A stretch of 64,000 nucleotides of DNA from Yoonia sp. R2331. GTDB lineage: Bacteria > Pseudomonadota > Alphaproteobacteria > Rhodobacterales > Rhodobacteraceae. Position 1 is the first letter of the stretch; every line of letters starts with the position of its first letter. Of the stretch, positions 27,470 to 36,992 are shown in pieces. The stretch lies in contig NZ_JBGCUN010000002.1 of the NCBI RefSeq assembly GCF_041103235.1, positions 124,001 to 188,000 on the forward strand. Reading direction: 5' to 3'. The position numbers and the translations under genes are program-made. The notes beneath the pieces are model-generated. The model made no database searches and was not told where the DNA came from. It worked only from the letters and a program-made list of their open reading frames with translations.

Positions 27470-27498
27470 GATATAGGCCAAGCGTCCGCCTTCCGCAA
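27470..27498 (-). promoter_or_regulatory. Candidate sigma-70 promoter for rimP-nusA-ylxR-infB
   Basis: TTGCGG (27498-27493), 17 bases, then TATATC (27475-27470) on the minus strand. Spacing is ideal and the -10 part is close to consensus. The predicted start is near 27463, giving a leader of about 85 bases that contains the terminator hairpin at 27394-27417. Confidence 0.5.
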
Positions 27499-27509
27499 GG
27501 CCCCTGCGT

Positions 27510-28127
27510 TTATTGCCCCAAAAGGGCGTTCAATTCTTCAACCACACCGCCGCTAAGCGCCTGACCACCAGTCAATGCGGCCTTGGCAACATCCTGCTGT
27601 GCCACCGCCATATAATACACCTCGACCGAGGTATTATAACGAATCGCGGCAGCCTGCAGATGGCCAAAGTGATCACCTTCGGGGAAGGCTTGCAGCTTTT
27701 CGGCCTCTGACATGTTTGCCAGCGTCTGATAGTCCGCGTGCAACCGTTCCAGACGAATGCGCGACGACTGCACCAACCGTGTCATCTTGTGCATCAGCTG
27801 AATCTTCGCCTGATGGTTGACCCGGTGCCCAGAACTCCGCTCGCGCGAATTGGCCGCCCGACCCGCCTGGTTCGACGCAGCGGCCTGCAAAACCGATGAC
27901 GTTTGAACGGTCGGTGCAGGGGCGCTGGCCATCACGCCGCCATCCCGCGACCCTTGTCCCGATGCTCCGACGGACGAAATGCTCTGCACAGTGCGGGCAG
28001 AAGCCTTGCCCGAGTTATCCGCAACAACAGGCCCACCAACGACCAGCAACGCAATCGTAACTGCGCCCGTGATAAACGATTTACCCGCACGCAGGTGAAA
28101 TCCCCAATTTCGCTGAAAATGAGCCAA
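27510..28127 (-). CDS. Secreted or anchored protein of unknown function
   Basis: A 205-residue protein that I do not recognise. The N-terminus is basic and then hydrophobic ([20 protein letters not shown]), consistent with a signal peptide or anchor. Residues 35-105 are Ser/Ala/Gln-rich and low in complexity. Residues 110-205 look helical ([40 protein letters not shown]), with few charged clusters. It lies directly upstream of the rimP promoter in the same direction, and the terminator at 27394 could also end its transcript. Codon use looks like that of its neighbours. Confidence 0.6.
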   Translation of the reverse strand: MAHFQRNWGFHLRAGKSFITGAVTIALLVVGGPVVADNSGKASARTVQSISSVGASGQGSRDGGVMASAPAPTVQTSSVLQAAASNQAGRAANSRERSSGHRVNHQAKIQLMHKMTRLVQSSRIRLERLHADYQTLANMSEAEKLQAFPEGDHFGHLQAAAIRYNTSVEVYYMAVAQQDVAKAALTGGQALSGGVVEELNALLGQ

Positions 28128-28231
28128 AATGGCCTCCGAAACACGTAAAACTAGTTAATCAATTAGCAACGAATTGCGGCGGCATTCGGACGATCAGCAA
28201 GAAATCGGGGGGTTTTTGGCCTGAAAATGCA

Positions 28232-28257
28232 AACGCCCCGCACAATGGCGGGGCGTT
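28232..28257 (-). terminator. Intrinsic terminator after the peptide-transporter operon
   Basis: A perfect 10-bp stem, AACGCCCCGC (28232-28241) and GCGGGGCGTT (28248-28257), with a six-base loop. On the minus strand it is followed by TGCATTTT, and it lies 23 bases after the stop of the binding-protein gene. Confidence 0.8.
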
Positions 28258-28280
28258 CACCTTGATTGTTTCCGTTTAGC

Positions 28281-29831
28281 TTACGCCACAGACCAACGCT
28301 CGGCCATGCGGGCGTTATCCATCTGCCACAGGTTACCAACCGTGTCTGGCGACACGATGCGGTTGTTCACCGCCTGCACATAGTTGGCAAACATCGGCAC
28401 CAGAACACCACCATCGTCACGCAGGATCTGCTGCATTTCATGGTACTGCTCACGGCGCTTGTCGCTGTCCAGCTCTGCACGTGCGCTCAACAGCAGCTCT
28501 TGGAAGCGGGCGCTGTCTTTCTCGTCCCACTGGCTGTCATTCCACGGCACGCCAGCCTCATAGGCGGTCGCGAACATCCAGTCTTCGGTCGCACGACCTG
28601 ACCAGTAGCAGGCACAGAACGACTTTTTCAGCCAGACGTTGGACCAGTAGCCATCAGCAGGTTCCTGTACCACGTTGATGTTGATACCGGCCCCGGCCGC
28701 AGACGCCTGATAAAGCTGTGCTGCATCAACGGCACCTTCAAAGGCCGCATTCGACGCACTCAGATCAACATCAAGCGAGTCCAAACCAGCTTCTTTAAGG
28801 TAGAACTTTGCCTTGTCGGCATCGAACTCCAGCTGTTCCATTCCGGCGTGATAGTACTGGTTTGCAGGCCCGATGGGCGTATCGTTACCAACGGCACCGT
28901 GGCCTAGCAGAATCTTGTCGACCAACTCCTGACGGTTGATGCCGTACTTCAGCGCGCGTCGCACATTCACATCGTTGAACGGTGATGTGTCTGTCAGCAT
29001 TGGGAAGCTATAGTGCTGGTTGCCTGTCACTTCCTGAATACGCAGGTTCGGGTTCGCCTTCAGAAGCGCCTCGGTCTTAAAGTCGATCCGGTTGATCGCA
29101 TCAACCTGACCGGTCATCAGTGCGTTCATCCGCGCAGTGTTGTCGTTGATCGCGATGTATTCGACCTCGTCAAAGAAGCCCGCGCTGTCACCCTTATAGT
29201 GACCTTCGACGCGCTTACCAACAAAGCGGACGCCCGGATCAAAGGCCACAACGCTATAAAGGCCCGTGCCGATGCCCTGTGCGATGGCGTTCTCGATGTT
29301 GCCCGCTGGGAACATCAGGATGTGATAGTCGCTCATCAGATAGGGGAAGTCAGCGTTGCCAGAGGCAAGCGTGAACTGCACCTGATGCTCGCCCATCTTC
29401 TTCATCTCGGTGATGGCTTCGACAATCGGCTTGGCGGCCGACTTCGATCCCTCGCCCACGTGCATCTGCAACGACGCAATCACATCGTCCGCGCCAAACG
29501 CCTTGCCGTCATGGAACGTCACACCCTGACGCAGGTTGAATGTCCAGGTCTTGGCGTCGGCAGATGCTTCCCAGCTTTCGGCCAGTTCGCCCTGCAGGCT
29601 GCCATCGGCGGCAACTTCGGTCAGGCAATCAAACACACAGCCGTGTGCGGAGGCGATCATGAAGATGTCCGAATGTGTCCGGCCATCCCAGCTATCGGAT
29701 GTGTTGGCGCCACCCAGACCGGCGGTCAGTTTACCGCCTCTGGTTTGCGCGCGCAGTGGCAGGCCAGTTAGGCCAAGCACACCTGCAGCAACACCGGTCT
29801 TAAGTAGACCGCGTCTGCTAAATTGAGTCAT
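28281..29831 (-). CDS. Peptide ABC transporter substrate-binding protein (family 5), Tat-exported
   Basis: A 516-residue periplasmic solute-binding protein of the DppA/OppA family (SBP_bac_5). It starts with a twin-arginine signal, SRRGLLKTGVAAGVLGLTGL, so it is exported folded. Family marks include LAESWEASADAKTWTFNLRQGVTFHDGKAFGADDV at about 80-115 and DVNVRRALKYGINRQELVD near 280. It is the last gene of a unit with the fused ATPase and two permeases, separated from the ATPase gene by 76 bases with a small hairpin. Preferred ligand is likely a di- or oligopeptide, but this family also binds opines and nickel. Confidence 0.9.
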   Translation of the reverse strand: MTQFSRRGLLKTGVAAGVLGLTGLPLRAQTRGGKLTAGLGGANTSDSWDGRTHSDIFMIASAHGCVFDCLTEVAADGSLQGELAESWEASADAKTWTFNLRQGVTFHDGKAFGADDVIASLQMHVGEGSKSAAKPIVEAITEMKKMGEHQVQFTLASGNADFPYLMSDYHILMFPAGNIENAIAQGIGTGLYSVVAFDPGVRFVGKRVEGHYKGDSAGFFDEVEYIAINDNTARMNALMTGQVDAINRIDFKTEALLKANPNLRIQEVTGNQHYSFPMLTDTSPFNDVNVRRALKYGINRQELVDKILLGHGAVGNDTPIGPANQYYHAGMEQLEFDADKAKFYLKEAGLDSLDVDLSASNAAFEGAVDAAQLYQASAAGAGININVVQEPADGYWSNVWLKKSFCACYWSGRATEDWMFATAYEAGVPWNDSQWDEKDSARFQELLLSARAELDSDKRREQYHEMQQILRDDGGVLVPMFANYVQAVNNRIVSPDTVGNLWQMDNARMAERWSVA

Positions 29832-29880
29832 TGTTTTCTCCCTAGTTTTAACGTCGGAACCTTTTGGCCCCTTTGATCAA

Positions 29881-29896
29881 CCTGTCTTTGGACAGG
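29881..29896 (-). other. Small intercistronic hairpin before the binding-protein gene
   Basis: CCTGTC (29881-29886) and GACAGG (29891-29896) form a 6-bp stem with a four-base loop in the 76-base gap between the ATPase and binding-protein genes. It could be a processing or stabilising element that separates expression of the abundant binding protein from the rest. Confidence 0.35.
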
Positions 29897-29907
29897 CATG
29901 ATTCGGC

Positions 29908-31551
29908 TTACATTTTATCAACGGCTGCATCACCGATGTTATCAACTCCGCGTTCATTCAGCAGATTTGTCAGCCAATCAGGGTCCATTTCCGGCACTGA
30001 TGACAACAATAGATCGGTGTAGGCGTGGTGCGGTGGGGTAAACATCGCCTTCTTCTCCCCCTGCTCAACAACGCGCCCATCTTTCATCACGACAACTTCG
30101 TCGGCAATTGCGCGTACTGTCGCAAGGTCATGGGTGATGAACATGTATGACAGCTTCAGCTCGTCCTGCAGTTTTGCCAATAACCGCAAGATGCCTTCAG
30201 CCACCAATTGGTCTAGCGCGCTAGTCACCTCGTCACAGATGATGAATTTTGGCTCCGCCGCCAGCGCCCGCGCAATCCCGATCCGTTGCTTTTGCCCACC
30301 CGAAAGCTCGGACGGAAGGCGGTTGTAGTATTGCGTCGGCTCAAGCTCGATTTGGTCAAGCAAGCTGTCCACACGGGCGCGCAGATCCTTGCCCGTCAAC
30401 CCAGTGTAAAACTCCACCGGGCGCGAAATGATGCGCCCGATCGACATGCGCGGGTTCAGCGCGGTATCCGCCATCTGATAAATCATCTGCGCCTGCCGCA
30501 GCTGACCCTTGTCGCGCTTGCGATAATCGGCGGGCAGCACATTGCCATCAAACGCGATCTCACCCGCTTTGGGCGGCAAAAGCCCTGTGATGCACCGCGC
30601 CGTCGTCGATTTTCCGGACCCGGATTCACCCACCACAGCCACGGTGCGGCCTTCGTGGATGTCAAAGCTGACGTCATGAAGCACCGGCACCGTTCCATAG
30701 GCTGCGTCCACATTCCTGACGCTCACAACCGGCACCGCGCCACCGATCACTGCGGGCTTGGTCGGACGCTCAAAACTGCGCACGGCCCACAGGCTCTTGG
30801 TGTAATCCTCTTGCGGGGCCGACAACATGGTGCGGGTATCCGCCGTCTCGACCTCGTCACCCTTCAGCAGCACCTTGATCTGGTCCGCCATCTGCGCGAC
30901 CACTGCCAGGTCATGCGTGATATAGATCGCGGCGGTGTTGTACTCGTCCACGATCTCACGAATGCTCGCTAGCACCTCAATCTGCGTGGTCACATCCAGC
31001 GCGGTTGTCGGTTCGTCAAAAATGATCAGATCGGGACGACAGGACATCGCCATCGCTGTCATCGCCCGCTGCAATTGCCCGCCAGAGACTTGGTGCGGAT
31101 AGCGAAACCCGATGTTGTCGGGGTCCGGAAGGCGCAGCTTGGCATAAAGCTCCATGCCGGTTTCTTCCGCCTCGGCGCGCTTCATTGTGCCGTGCTGCAC
31201 CGGGCCCTCGACCTGTTGGTCAATGATCCGATGGGCCGGGTTAAATGACGCCGCCGCCGACTGCGCGACATAGGCGATGCGCTTGCCCAACAGGCCGCGC
31301 TTGACCGCCGCCGAGGCTTTGACCAGATCAATCCCGTCAAATTCTACCGTGCCGCTGCTGATCCGCACGCCGTCGCGCGTGAACCCCATCGCCGCCAGTC
31401 CCAGCGTCGACTTACCCGCACCGGATTCACCAATCAGCCCCAGCACCTCACCCTTTTTCAGGGTCAGATCAACGCCATTGATGATTGGGTTCCACTGCTC
31501 GTCCGAGCGTCCTTCAAGCCGGATGTCGCGGATCTTCAGCAGTGTGCTCAT
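29908..31551 (-). CDS. Peptide ABC transporter ATPase, two fused nucleotide-binding domains (DppD-DppF type)
   Basis: A 547-residue cytoplasmic ATPase with two complete ABC domains. Domain 1 has Walker [17 protein letters not shown] (about 37), signature [17 protein letters not shown] (about 160) and Walker [13 protein letters not shown]. Domain 2 has [16 protein letters not shown] (about 310), [16 protein letters not shown] (about 430) and [12 protein letters not shown]. The oligopeptide-type C-terminal extension ([10 protein letters not shown]) follows each core. Fusion of the D and F subunits is common in this group. Its start overlaps the permease stop by four bases. Confidence 0.93.
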   Translation of the reverse strand: MSTLLKIRDIRLEGRSDEQWNPIINGVDLTLKKGEVLGLIGESGAGKSTLGLAAMGFTRDGVRISSGTVEFDGIDLVKASAAVKRGLLGKRIAYVAQSAAASFNPAHRIIDQQVEGPVQHGTMKRAEAEETGMELYAKLRLPDPDNIGFRYPHQVSGGQLQRAMTAMAMSCRPDLIIFDEPTTALDVTTQIEVLASIREIVDEYNTAAIYITHDLAVVAQMADQIKVLLKGDEVETADTRTMLSAPQEDYTKSLWAVRSFERPTKPAVIGGAVPVVSVRNVDAAYGTVPVLHDVSFDIHEGRTVAVVGESGSGKSTTARCITGLLPPKAGEIAFDGNVLPADYRKRDKGQLRQAQMIYQMADTALNPRMSIGRIISRPVEFYTGLTGKDLRARVDSLLDQIELEPTQYYNRLPSELSGGQKQRIGIARALAAEPKFIICDEVTSALDQLVAEGILRLLAKLQDELKLSYMFITHDLATVRAIADEVVVMKDGRVVEQGEKKAMFTPPHHAYTDLLLSSVPEMDPDWLTNLLNERGVDNIGDAAVDKM

Positions 31552-32750
31552 TCCTTCAACCCCGACGATTTATGCAGCATCCAGTCGACCACGAAATTCA
31601 CCGCCACGGTCAGTAACGCAATCGCGCCTGCGGCCAGCAGCGGTGGCAGCGCAGCGGTTGGCGCGAACTGGGCAAAGCTGATGAACGACGCGCTGTCTTT
31701 TACCATCGTGCCCCAGTCGGCCAAGGGCGGTTGAATGCCCACACCCAGGAACGACAGCGCCGCAATGGTCAGGAACACAAAGCAGAACCGCAACCCGAAC
31801 TCGGCCAGCAAGGGGGCCGTGGCGTTGGGCAGAATCTCCTTGAAGATCAGATAGCTCAGGCCTTCGCCGCGCAGCTTTGCCGCTTCGATATAATCCATCA
31901 CCACGATATTCAGCCCCACCGCACGCGCCAGTCGGAACACCCGTGTGCTGTCAATGACCGCAATGATGACCACCATAAAGATGGTCAGCGGGATGCCCCA
32001 TTCGGTCGCCCAGACCGTGGCGATTGTCATCAAAAGCAGCGCAAAGATCAGCGACGGGATCGCCATCAGCACATCCACCGCCCGGCTTAGCAATTGGTCC
32101 AGCCAACCGCCCAGCGTCGCGGCGAGAAACCCCAACGTCGCGCCCAGCAAGAACGCCAGCAGCGTCGTAGCAAAGGCGATGCCAACCGTGTTCCGCGCGC
32201 CATAGATTAGCCGGCTCAGCACGTCGCGGCCAATCTGATCGGTCCCCAACGGATAGGCTGGATCACCGCCCAGCGCAGGGTTGCCGCCAGGGATCACATT
32301 GGCGTTCGCCAGAACCTCTTCCTGCCCATAAGGTGCGATCACCGGCGCAAAAACTGCAAGCACCACGTAGATCAGGATCACCAGTAATCCAAAGCTAGCC
32401 GTCAGCGGCATTGACCGGAACAGCTTGCGGCTTTCGGCAGTGCCGACAAACTTGCCCAACTGCTTGAACGCAAAAGCGGCAATCATGCTTATGATCAGCC
32501 CTTGCACCGCCCAGCGGAAAAACACGACACCGGCCACCGCCGTGCCTGCGTCATTTATGCGAGGCTGGAAGTAGTAGTAGATGCCCCCAACCAGCAGCGC
32601 CGCACCCAGCACGTAGCCAAAGGCCACGCCATAGGGCATGTCACGAAACACCGGCGCGTTACTTGTAGCCGTTTGCCCGGCGAACCGCATGACCCAGCCA
32701 CCCGCCGCTACGGCCAAAAGGGCCACCACAATCCAAAGCGCAAAACTCAT
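31548..32750 (-). CDS. Peptide ABC transporter permease (DppC/OppC type)
   Basis: A 400-residue inner-membrane subunit, longer than the usual 300. The first 100 residues add three predicted membrane segments (LWIVVALLAVAAGGWVM; VAFGYVLGAALLVGGIYYYF) before the standard OppC_N segment and the BPD_transp_1 domain (about 185-390). The coupling-helix EAA motif is near YIEAAKLRGEGLSYLIFKEI. The YPLGTDQIGRDVLSRLIYGA stretch before the domain is diagnostic of OppC-type permeases. It overlaps the genes on both sides by four bases. Confidence 0.9.
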   Translation of the reverse strand: MSFALWIVVALLAVAAGGWVMRFAGQTATSNAPVFRDMPYGVAFGYVLGAALLVGGIYYYFQPRINDAGTAVAGVVFFRWAVQGLIISMIAAFAFKQLGKFVGTAESRKLFRSMPLTASFGLLVILIYVVLAVFAPVIAPYGQEEVLANANVIPGGNPALGGDPAYPLGTDQIGRDVLSRLIYGARNTVGIAFATTLLAFLLGATLGFLAATLGGWLDQLLSRAVDVLMAIPSLIFALLLMTIATVWATEWGIPLTIFMVVIIAVIDSTRVFRLARAVGLNIVVMDYIEAAKLRGEGLSYLIFKEILPNATAPLLAEFGLRFCFVFLTIAALSFLGVGIQPPLADWGTMVKDSASFISFAQFAPTAALPPLLAAGAIALLTVAVNFVVDWMLHKSSGLKE

Positions 32751-33736
32751 TTCGGATGCCTCAGACGCGGGTTCGACAGGATCGACAGAATATCCGCCAA
32801 CAGGTTCAGCAGGATGTAAGCTGCCGCAAAGATCAAACAGCAGGCCTGCACAATCGGGATATCCCGGTTCTTTACCGCATCCACGAACAGGTTCCCGATG
32901 CCGGGGTAGACAAAGACCACCTCAACCACGACCACGCCAGTGATCAGATAGGCAAGGTTCAGGGCGATAACGTTGATGATCGGCGCCAGCGCATTGGGCA
33001 GGGCGTGTTTCACGATCACCCGCATTGGCGACATGCCCTTCAGACGTGCCATCTCGATGTAGGGACTGGCCAACAGGTTGATGATCGCCGCACGCGTCAT
33101 CCGCATCATGTGGGCCGTGACCACCAGCGTCAGCGTGATCGCAGGCAGCATCGTCTTTTCCAACCGCTCAGCAAAACTCAGATCGGCAGAGATATTGGAC
33201 AGCGACGGGAATATCGGAAAGATAAACGCAAGAAACAGCGTCATAAGATAGGCCATGAAAAATTCGGGACTGCTGATCGAGCTCAGCGTTGCCACGTTGG
33301 CCGCACGGTCAAAGACCGTGTTGCGGTAAAGGGCGGCCAGAACACCCAGAGTCACCGCCAACGGCACCGCGATCAGCGCCGTTGTGGTGGCCAGAAACAT
33401 CGTGTTCGCCAGCCGCGGCGCGATCTGTTCGGCGACACCAACGTCCCCCGCGCCGCCTAGATTGGTGCGAAAGTTCAGCTGCGCGAAACTGGTCCCCAGA
33501 TCGCCGCGCAGCATATTGCCCAGCCAACTGAAATATCGCACCACAAGCGGCTGATCCAAACCCAAATCGCGGCGGATGGTGGCAACGGATTCTGGTGTAG
33601 CCCCTTGGCCCAGGATTGCCTCGGCAAAGTCACCCGGAAGGGCATTCACCGCCAGAAAGATCACGATAGACACAACCAAGAGCGTCAGCAGTCCCAGCAA
33701 CAGGCGCTGCACAATAATCGTCGCGACGTTTCCCAA
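32747..33736 (-). CDS. Peptide ABC transporter permease (DppB/OppB type)
   Basis: A 329-residue permease starting at TTG 33736, with GGGGA about six bases upstream; no ATG is available near the N-terminal membrane segment. It shows the OppB-type opening QRLLLGLLTLLVVSIVIFLA, the conserved LGLDQPLVVRYFSWLGNMLRG, and the EAA region YIEMARLKGMSPMRVIVKHA near 230. It is the first transporter gene and follows the proline iminopeptidase gene after 56 bases in the same direction. Confidence 0.9.
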   Translation of the reverse strand: MGNVATIIVQRLLLGLLTLLVVSIVIFLAVNALPGDFAEAILGQGATPESVATIRRDLGLDQPLVVRYFSWLGNMLRGDLGTSFAQLNFRTNLGGAGDVGVAEQIAPRLANTMFLATTTALIAVPLAVTLGVLAALYRNTVFDRAANVATLSSISSPEFFMAYLMTLFLAFIFPIFPSLSNISADLSFAERLEKTMLPAITLTLVVTAHMMRMTRAAIINLLASPYIEMARLKGMSPMRVIVKHALPNALAPIINVIALNLAYLITGVVVVEVVFVYPGIGNLFVDAVKNRDIPIVQACCLIFAAAYILLNLLADILSILSNPRLRHPK

Positions 33737-33792
33737 ATTCTGTCCCCAATGGCCCGGAAACTACCCTAACGGCCAATTGACATCTGTAAAGG

Positions 33793-34782
33793 CTAAAGGC
33801 CCAGCACCTTGGGATTGCTGGCAAAACGGTCCATCGTGCGGACAAGTTCTGCACTAATCCCCGGCTCTGAAAGGGCGTGACCCGCACGCCCAATCATATG
33901 CAACCGCGCACCTGGCCAAGCCTCTGCCAGACGATACGCTGAAATCGGTGGGCAAATCATGTCGTAACGCCCCTGCACGATCACTGCAGGCAAATGTGCG
34001 ATCCGATCCAGACAATCCATGATCTGCCGGTCCGGCCCCAAGAAGCCACCATTCTGGAAATAGTGGTTCTCAAGTCGCGCAAAGGCGCGCGCGTAATCCG
34101 ATGGGCTTTCGCCGGTGACACCATCACTGCCCATCGCCGCCAGCGCATTTTCCCACGTGGCCCAAGCACGGGCATAGCGGGTTTCCTGCGTCCGGTCGCC
34201 GCTGAAGAGCCGCCGGTGATAGGCGGCAATCATGTCGTCACGCTCATCTTCCGGGATCAGCTTGACGAACCGTTCCCACAAATCCGGCCAGAACCGCCTA
34301 GCCCCTCCGCCATAGAACCAGTCCAGCTCTGACTGGGTCATCAGGAACACCCCACGCAGCACAAAGGCGCTGGTGCGCTCCGGATGGCTTTGCCCATAGA
34401 TCAGCGCCAGCGTCGCACCCCAACTGCCGCCAAAAACGATCCAGCGTTCAATACCAAGCGATGTGCGGATCAGCTCAATATCGTTCACCAAATGCCAGGT
34501 GGTGTTGTTTTCCACGCTGGCATGGGGCCGCGACCGGCCACAGCCACGCTGATCAAACAGGATGACGCGATAGACGGAAGGATCAAAATAGCGCCGCATC
34601 GCGGGGCTGCATCCGCCACCAGGGCCGCCATGCAGCACAACCACCGGAATGCCGGTCGGATTGCCGCATTGTTCCACGTACACCCGATGACCATCGCCCA
34701 CGTCCAGCATCCGCTGATCGAACGGATCAATCGGCGGATATAAATACGCGGTTGCGCTCTTTTGGCTCAGGACCTTATCCAT
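33793..34782 (-). CDS. pip: Proline iminopeptidase
   Basis: This alpha/beta hydrolase (peptidase S33) removes N-terminal proline from peptides. The start at ATG 34782 (MDKVLSQKSATAYLYPPIDP) gives 330 residues, close to the family norm; a longer in-frame start would run over the divergent ubiG. Motifs are VVLHGGPGGGCSP (oxyanion region, about 45), VVFGGSWGATLALIYG (nucleophile Ser, GGSWG) and DMICPP near 280 (Asp), with the His in GRAGHAL. It lies just upstream of a peptide ABC transporter, suggesting import followed by trimming of proline-rich peptides. Confidence 0.93.
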   Translation of the reverse strand: MDKVLSQKSATAYLYPPIDPFDQRMLDVGDGHRVYVEQCGNPTGIPVVVLHGGPGGGCSPAMRRYFDPSVYRVILFDQRGCGRSRPHASVENNTTWHLVNDIELIRTSLGIERWIVFGGSWGATLALIYGQSHPERTSAFVLRGVFLMTQSELDWFYGGGARRFWPDLWERFVKLIPEDERDDMIAAYHRRLFSGDRTQETRYARAWATWENALAAMGSDGVTGESPSDYARAFARLENHYFQNGGFLGPDRQIMDCLDRIAHLPAVIVQGRYDMICPPISAYRLAEAWPGARLHMIGRAGHALSEPGISAELVRTMDRFASNPKVLGL

Positions 34783-34836
34783 ATCAGACCTATATAGGGC
34801 GTGAGTGACGCAAATCATGACAAGCAGACGAACGCA

Positions 34837-35577
34837 ATGACCACCAATACAATCGACCCATCCGAGATCGCCAAGTTCGAGGCGATGGCCGCCGAATGGT
34901 GGGACCCAGCAGGCAAGTTCAAGCCGCTGCACATGATGAACCCGGTGCGACTGGACTATAGCACAAGCCAGATCGCCGCCGAATTTGATCGCAATCTGGC
35001 GACCGAAAAGCCTTTCTCCGGGCTGCGCATTCTCGATATCGGCTGCGGCGGTGGGCTTTTATGCGAACCGATGGCGCGCCTTGGGGCAACGGTGGTGGGT
35101 GTTGACGCCGCCCCGCGAAACATCCCCGTGGCGCAAATCCACGCCGAACAATCCGGGCTCGACATTGAATACCGCGTTGGCACAGCCGAGGCGATGGCAG
35201 AGGCAGGCGAGCAGTTTGACGTCGTGCTGAACATGGAGGTCATCGAACATGTGGCCGACCCACTGGGCTATCTGACCGCCTGCCACCAGCTCTTGAAACC
35301 CGGCGGCCTGCACCTGTGTTCCACCATCAACCGCAACCCCAAAAGCTTTGCAATGGCGATTGTGGGCGCCGAATGGGTCATGCGCTGGCTGCCCAAGGGC
35401 ACCCATGAATGGGACAAGTTCATCACCCCGGACGAATTGTTCGCACTGCTGGAAAAGGCGGGCCTGACCCCGGTGGACCGCAAGGGCTACGTTTTCAACT
35501 TCCTGCACTTTTCGTGGTCGATGTCTGACCGCGATCTTTCGGTGAACTACGTGACCGCCGCCTTGAAACCTCAGTAA
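34837..35577 (+). CDS. ubiG: Ubiquinone biosynthesis O-methyltransferase
   Basis: UbiG performs both O-methylations of the ubiquinone ring using S-adenosylmethionine. The start is taken as ATG 34837 ([20 protein letters not shown]), giving 246 residues; a GTG 36 bases upstream is also in frame. Landmarks are [40 protein letters not shown] (motif I), [13 protein letters not shown] and [20 protein letters not shown]. Its end overlaps the convergent GNAT gene by seven bases. Confidence 0.95.
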   Translation: MTTNTIDPSEIAKFEAMAAEWWDPAGKFKPLHMMNPVRLDYSTSQIAAEFDRNLATEKPFSGLRILDIGCGGGLLCEPMARLGATVVGVDAAPRNIPVAQIHAEQSGLDIEYRVGTAEAMAEAGEQFDVVLNMEVIEHVADPLGYLTACHQLLKPGGLHLCSTINRNPKSFAMAIVGAEWVMRWLPKGTHEWDKFITPDELFALLEKAGLTPVDRKGYVFNFLHFSWSMSDRDLSVNYVTAALKPQ

Positions 35578-36353
35578 CCTTTGCGCAGAACACCTACGAT
35601 GGTTTCTGCATGGGCGAACCCCATGCGACGGTAAAGCCGTCCTGCGTCACTTTCGACATCTGCAACAATCAATGGCACCGCATCCGGCGCGCGGCACTGC
35701 GCCCATTTGCAACAATGCAGCAACAACGCGGCACAAATCCCACGTCTTCGTTGGCCCTTGCGCGTCTCAACTTGCTGGTAGCGGGCCACCTGATCGTCGT
35801 GAAAAATTCCCATCTGCGCGACCAGTAAATCGCCCTCAAACGCGCCAAACCACTGCCCCCGATCCCGCGCGATCTGCGCCCTGCGCGCACCCGTGCGCCG
35901 TTGCAAATATCCGATGTGGCTCTCCGCCGGATGACCCTCTTCCACACCAATCTCAAGCGACAAGGCCAATGCCTGCCCCCAGTCAGATTCCGTGTCTAAC
36001 GTGCGTAAATTGATGCCTTCTGGCGTGTCAACATCCGCAATTGCGCCAGTCAAAAACAACGCGTCCACCACATCCCGTTCATAGCCCTCAGCCACAAACG
36101 GCGGGGCGACAGTGCCCACATCCAACCCCGGAATATCCCAGACCATCGCTCGGTGTTTGGCATTGGGAAATGCCCGCACAAAAGCAGCCTCTGCTTCCGT
36201 GACCGGGACGTCAGCGGACTTTAGGATCAACTGATTGCCCATCCAGAAATCCGGTTCTTTCGGTGTCTCTTGTACCCAGAAATCGCCGTGGTCTGTCAGA
36301 TGGGTTTGCCCATCCATCACCAATTGCTCACTGCGTAGCGTTAGCGATCTCAT
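35571..36353 (-). CDS. GNAT-type acetyltransferase
   Basis: A 260-residue protein starting at ATG 36353. The C-terminal half carries a GNAT-like core: [40 protein letters not shown] (acetyl-CoA loop region) and [20 protein letters not shown]. The first 120 residues probably form a degenerate second GNAT fold. The start overlaps the stop of a 33-codon frame (ATGA), which suggests translational coupling. Acceptor unknown. Confidence 0.75.
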   Translation of the reverse strand: MRSLTLRSEQLVMDGQTHLTDHGDFWVQETPKEPDFWMGNQLILKSADVPVTEAEAAFVRAFPNAKHRAMVWDIPGLDVGTVAPPFVAEGYERDVVDALFLTGAIADVDTPEGINLRTLDTESDWGQALALSLEIGVEEGHPAESHIGYLQRRTGARRAQIARDRGQWFGAFEGDLLVAQMGIFHDDQVARYQQVETRKGQRRRGICAALLLHCCKWAQCRAPDAVPLIVADVESDAGRLYRRMGFAHAETIVGVLRKGY

Positions 36354-36451
36354 TCCGACAACTTTGATCCTGGCACCCGCAACATGGGCAAGTCCCGTGC
36401 GGCGCACATCTGCACCAGCTGTTTCGCGGCCTCTCTGACGCCAATCTCCAT
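36350..36451 (-). CDS. Small frame (33 codons) coupled to the GNAT gene
   Basis: An ATG at 36451 lies four bases after GGGGAG, a stronger ribosome-binding site than the GNAT gene itself has. It opens a frame of 33 codons starting MEIGVREAAKQLVQM whose TGA overlaps the GNAT ATG. The first residues recall the VREAK..L opening of Phd/YefM antitoxins, but the frame is far shorter than those (about 80 residues), so it could be a truncated gene. It may equally be a leader frame that feeds ribosomes to the acetyltransferase. Confidence 0.4.
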   Translation of the reverse strand: MEIGVREAAKQLVQMCAARDLPMLRVPGSKLSE

Positions 36452-36767
36452 GTTACTCCCCAAGATCGTCTTTTTCCTAACGATTCTCAAATCACTGTTC
36501 ATCAAGAGCATTCTAGCAGAAGACACCAGTGGCGAAACACCGCAGGCCATTTGGTTAGTGGTCCATCAATCCTTGAGGAAGCAATAGCGGCGACTGAATG
36601 TGATGTCTGCATTGGGAAGTGTGTTCGCAGCAAAAGGCAACTCAGCGGGCTTCGACCGCAGAATCTTGGTCCGTTGGTAATTGCATGTTCCTGCCGGAGT
36701 TGGCGGGTGGCCAGGTTTGCCGCCCCAGCTATCCAGCTCACTGTGAGGGGAGTGTCAGTCCGGCCCC
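36452..36767. other. Gene-poor stretch, possible relic of a mobile element
   Basis: No frame here has both a plausible start signal and a protein-like composition. The stretch lies between the small frame and the AlpA-like gene. I see no inverted terminal repeats, integrase fragment or tRNA-derived duplication. Confidence 0.3.
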
Positions 36768-36992
36768 TCAAGTTGCGCAAGCCGTTTTTTCAAGCCACTC
36801 TAGCCATAGACCTTCTTCCCACCCCTCGCAGTTCGGGCCCTGCTGTATCCGCTTCGGGAGTGGGCCTGTCTTCTCCAGCTTTGCAATGTACTGCCGCGAG
36901 AACAGGATCAGCTCCTTGACCTGGCGTTTTGAAAGTAACTCATCAGGAAATCTCCTAAACAGAAGAGCATCGCGACGCTCGAGTTTCGACAA
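36768..36992 (-). CDS. AlpA-like small DNA-binding regulator
   Basis: A 74-residue protein starting at TTG 36992 behind GAGGAG. The pattern LLSKRQVKELILFSRQYIAK, then a G-P-L-P-K turn and GWEEGLWLEWLEK, fits the AlpA/MerR-type excisionase-like winged helix (compare tG.Srs.iyr.i..G.FP..v..g....W...ev..Wi). Such proteins control integrase or excision genes of prophages and integrative elements. No integrase or other element gene is nearby, so it is probably a leftover. Downstream and upstream sequence is gene-free for about 320 and 110 bases. Confidence 0.6.
   Translation of the reverse strand: MSKLERRDALLFRRFPDELLSKRQVKELILFSRQYIAKLEKTGPLPKRIQQGPNCEGWEEGLWLEWLEKTACAT

Noticed and set aside
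27379-27498. Longer rimP start at 27498
   Set aside because: Would translate through the promoter and terminator hairpin and adds a Pro/Trp-rich stretch foreign to RimP; ATG 27378 has a good ribosome-binding site.
36502-36780. Possible 92-codon gene on the minus strand
   Set aside because: Composition rich in Arg, Ser, Thr and Cys without structure, no start signal, and no hint of a known family.
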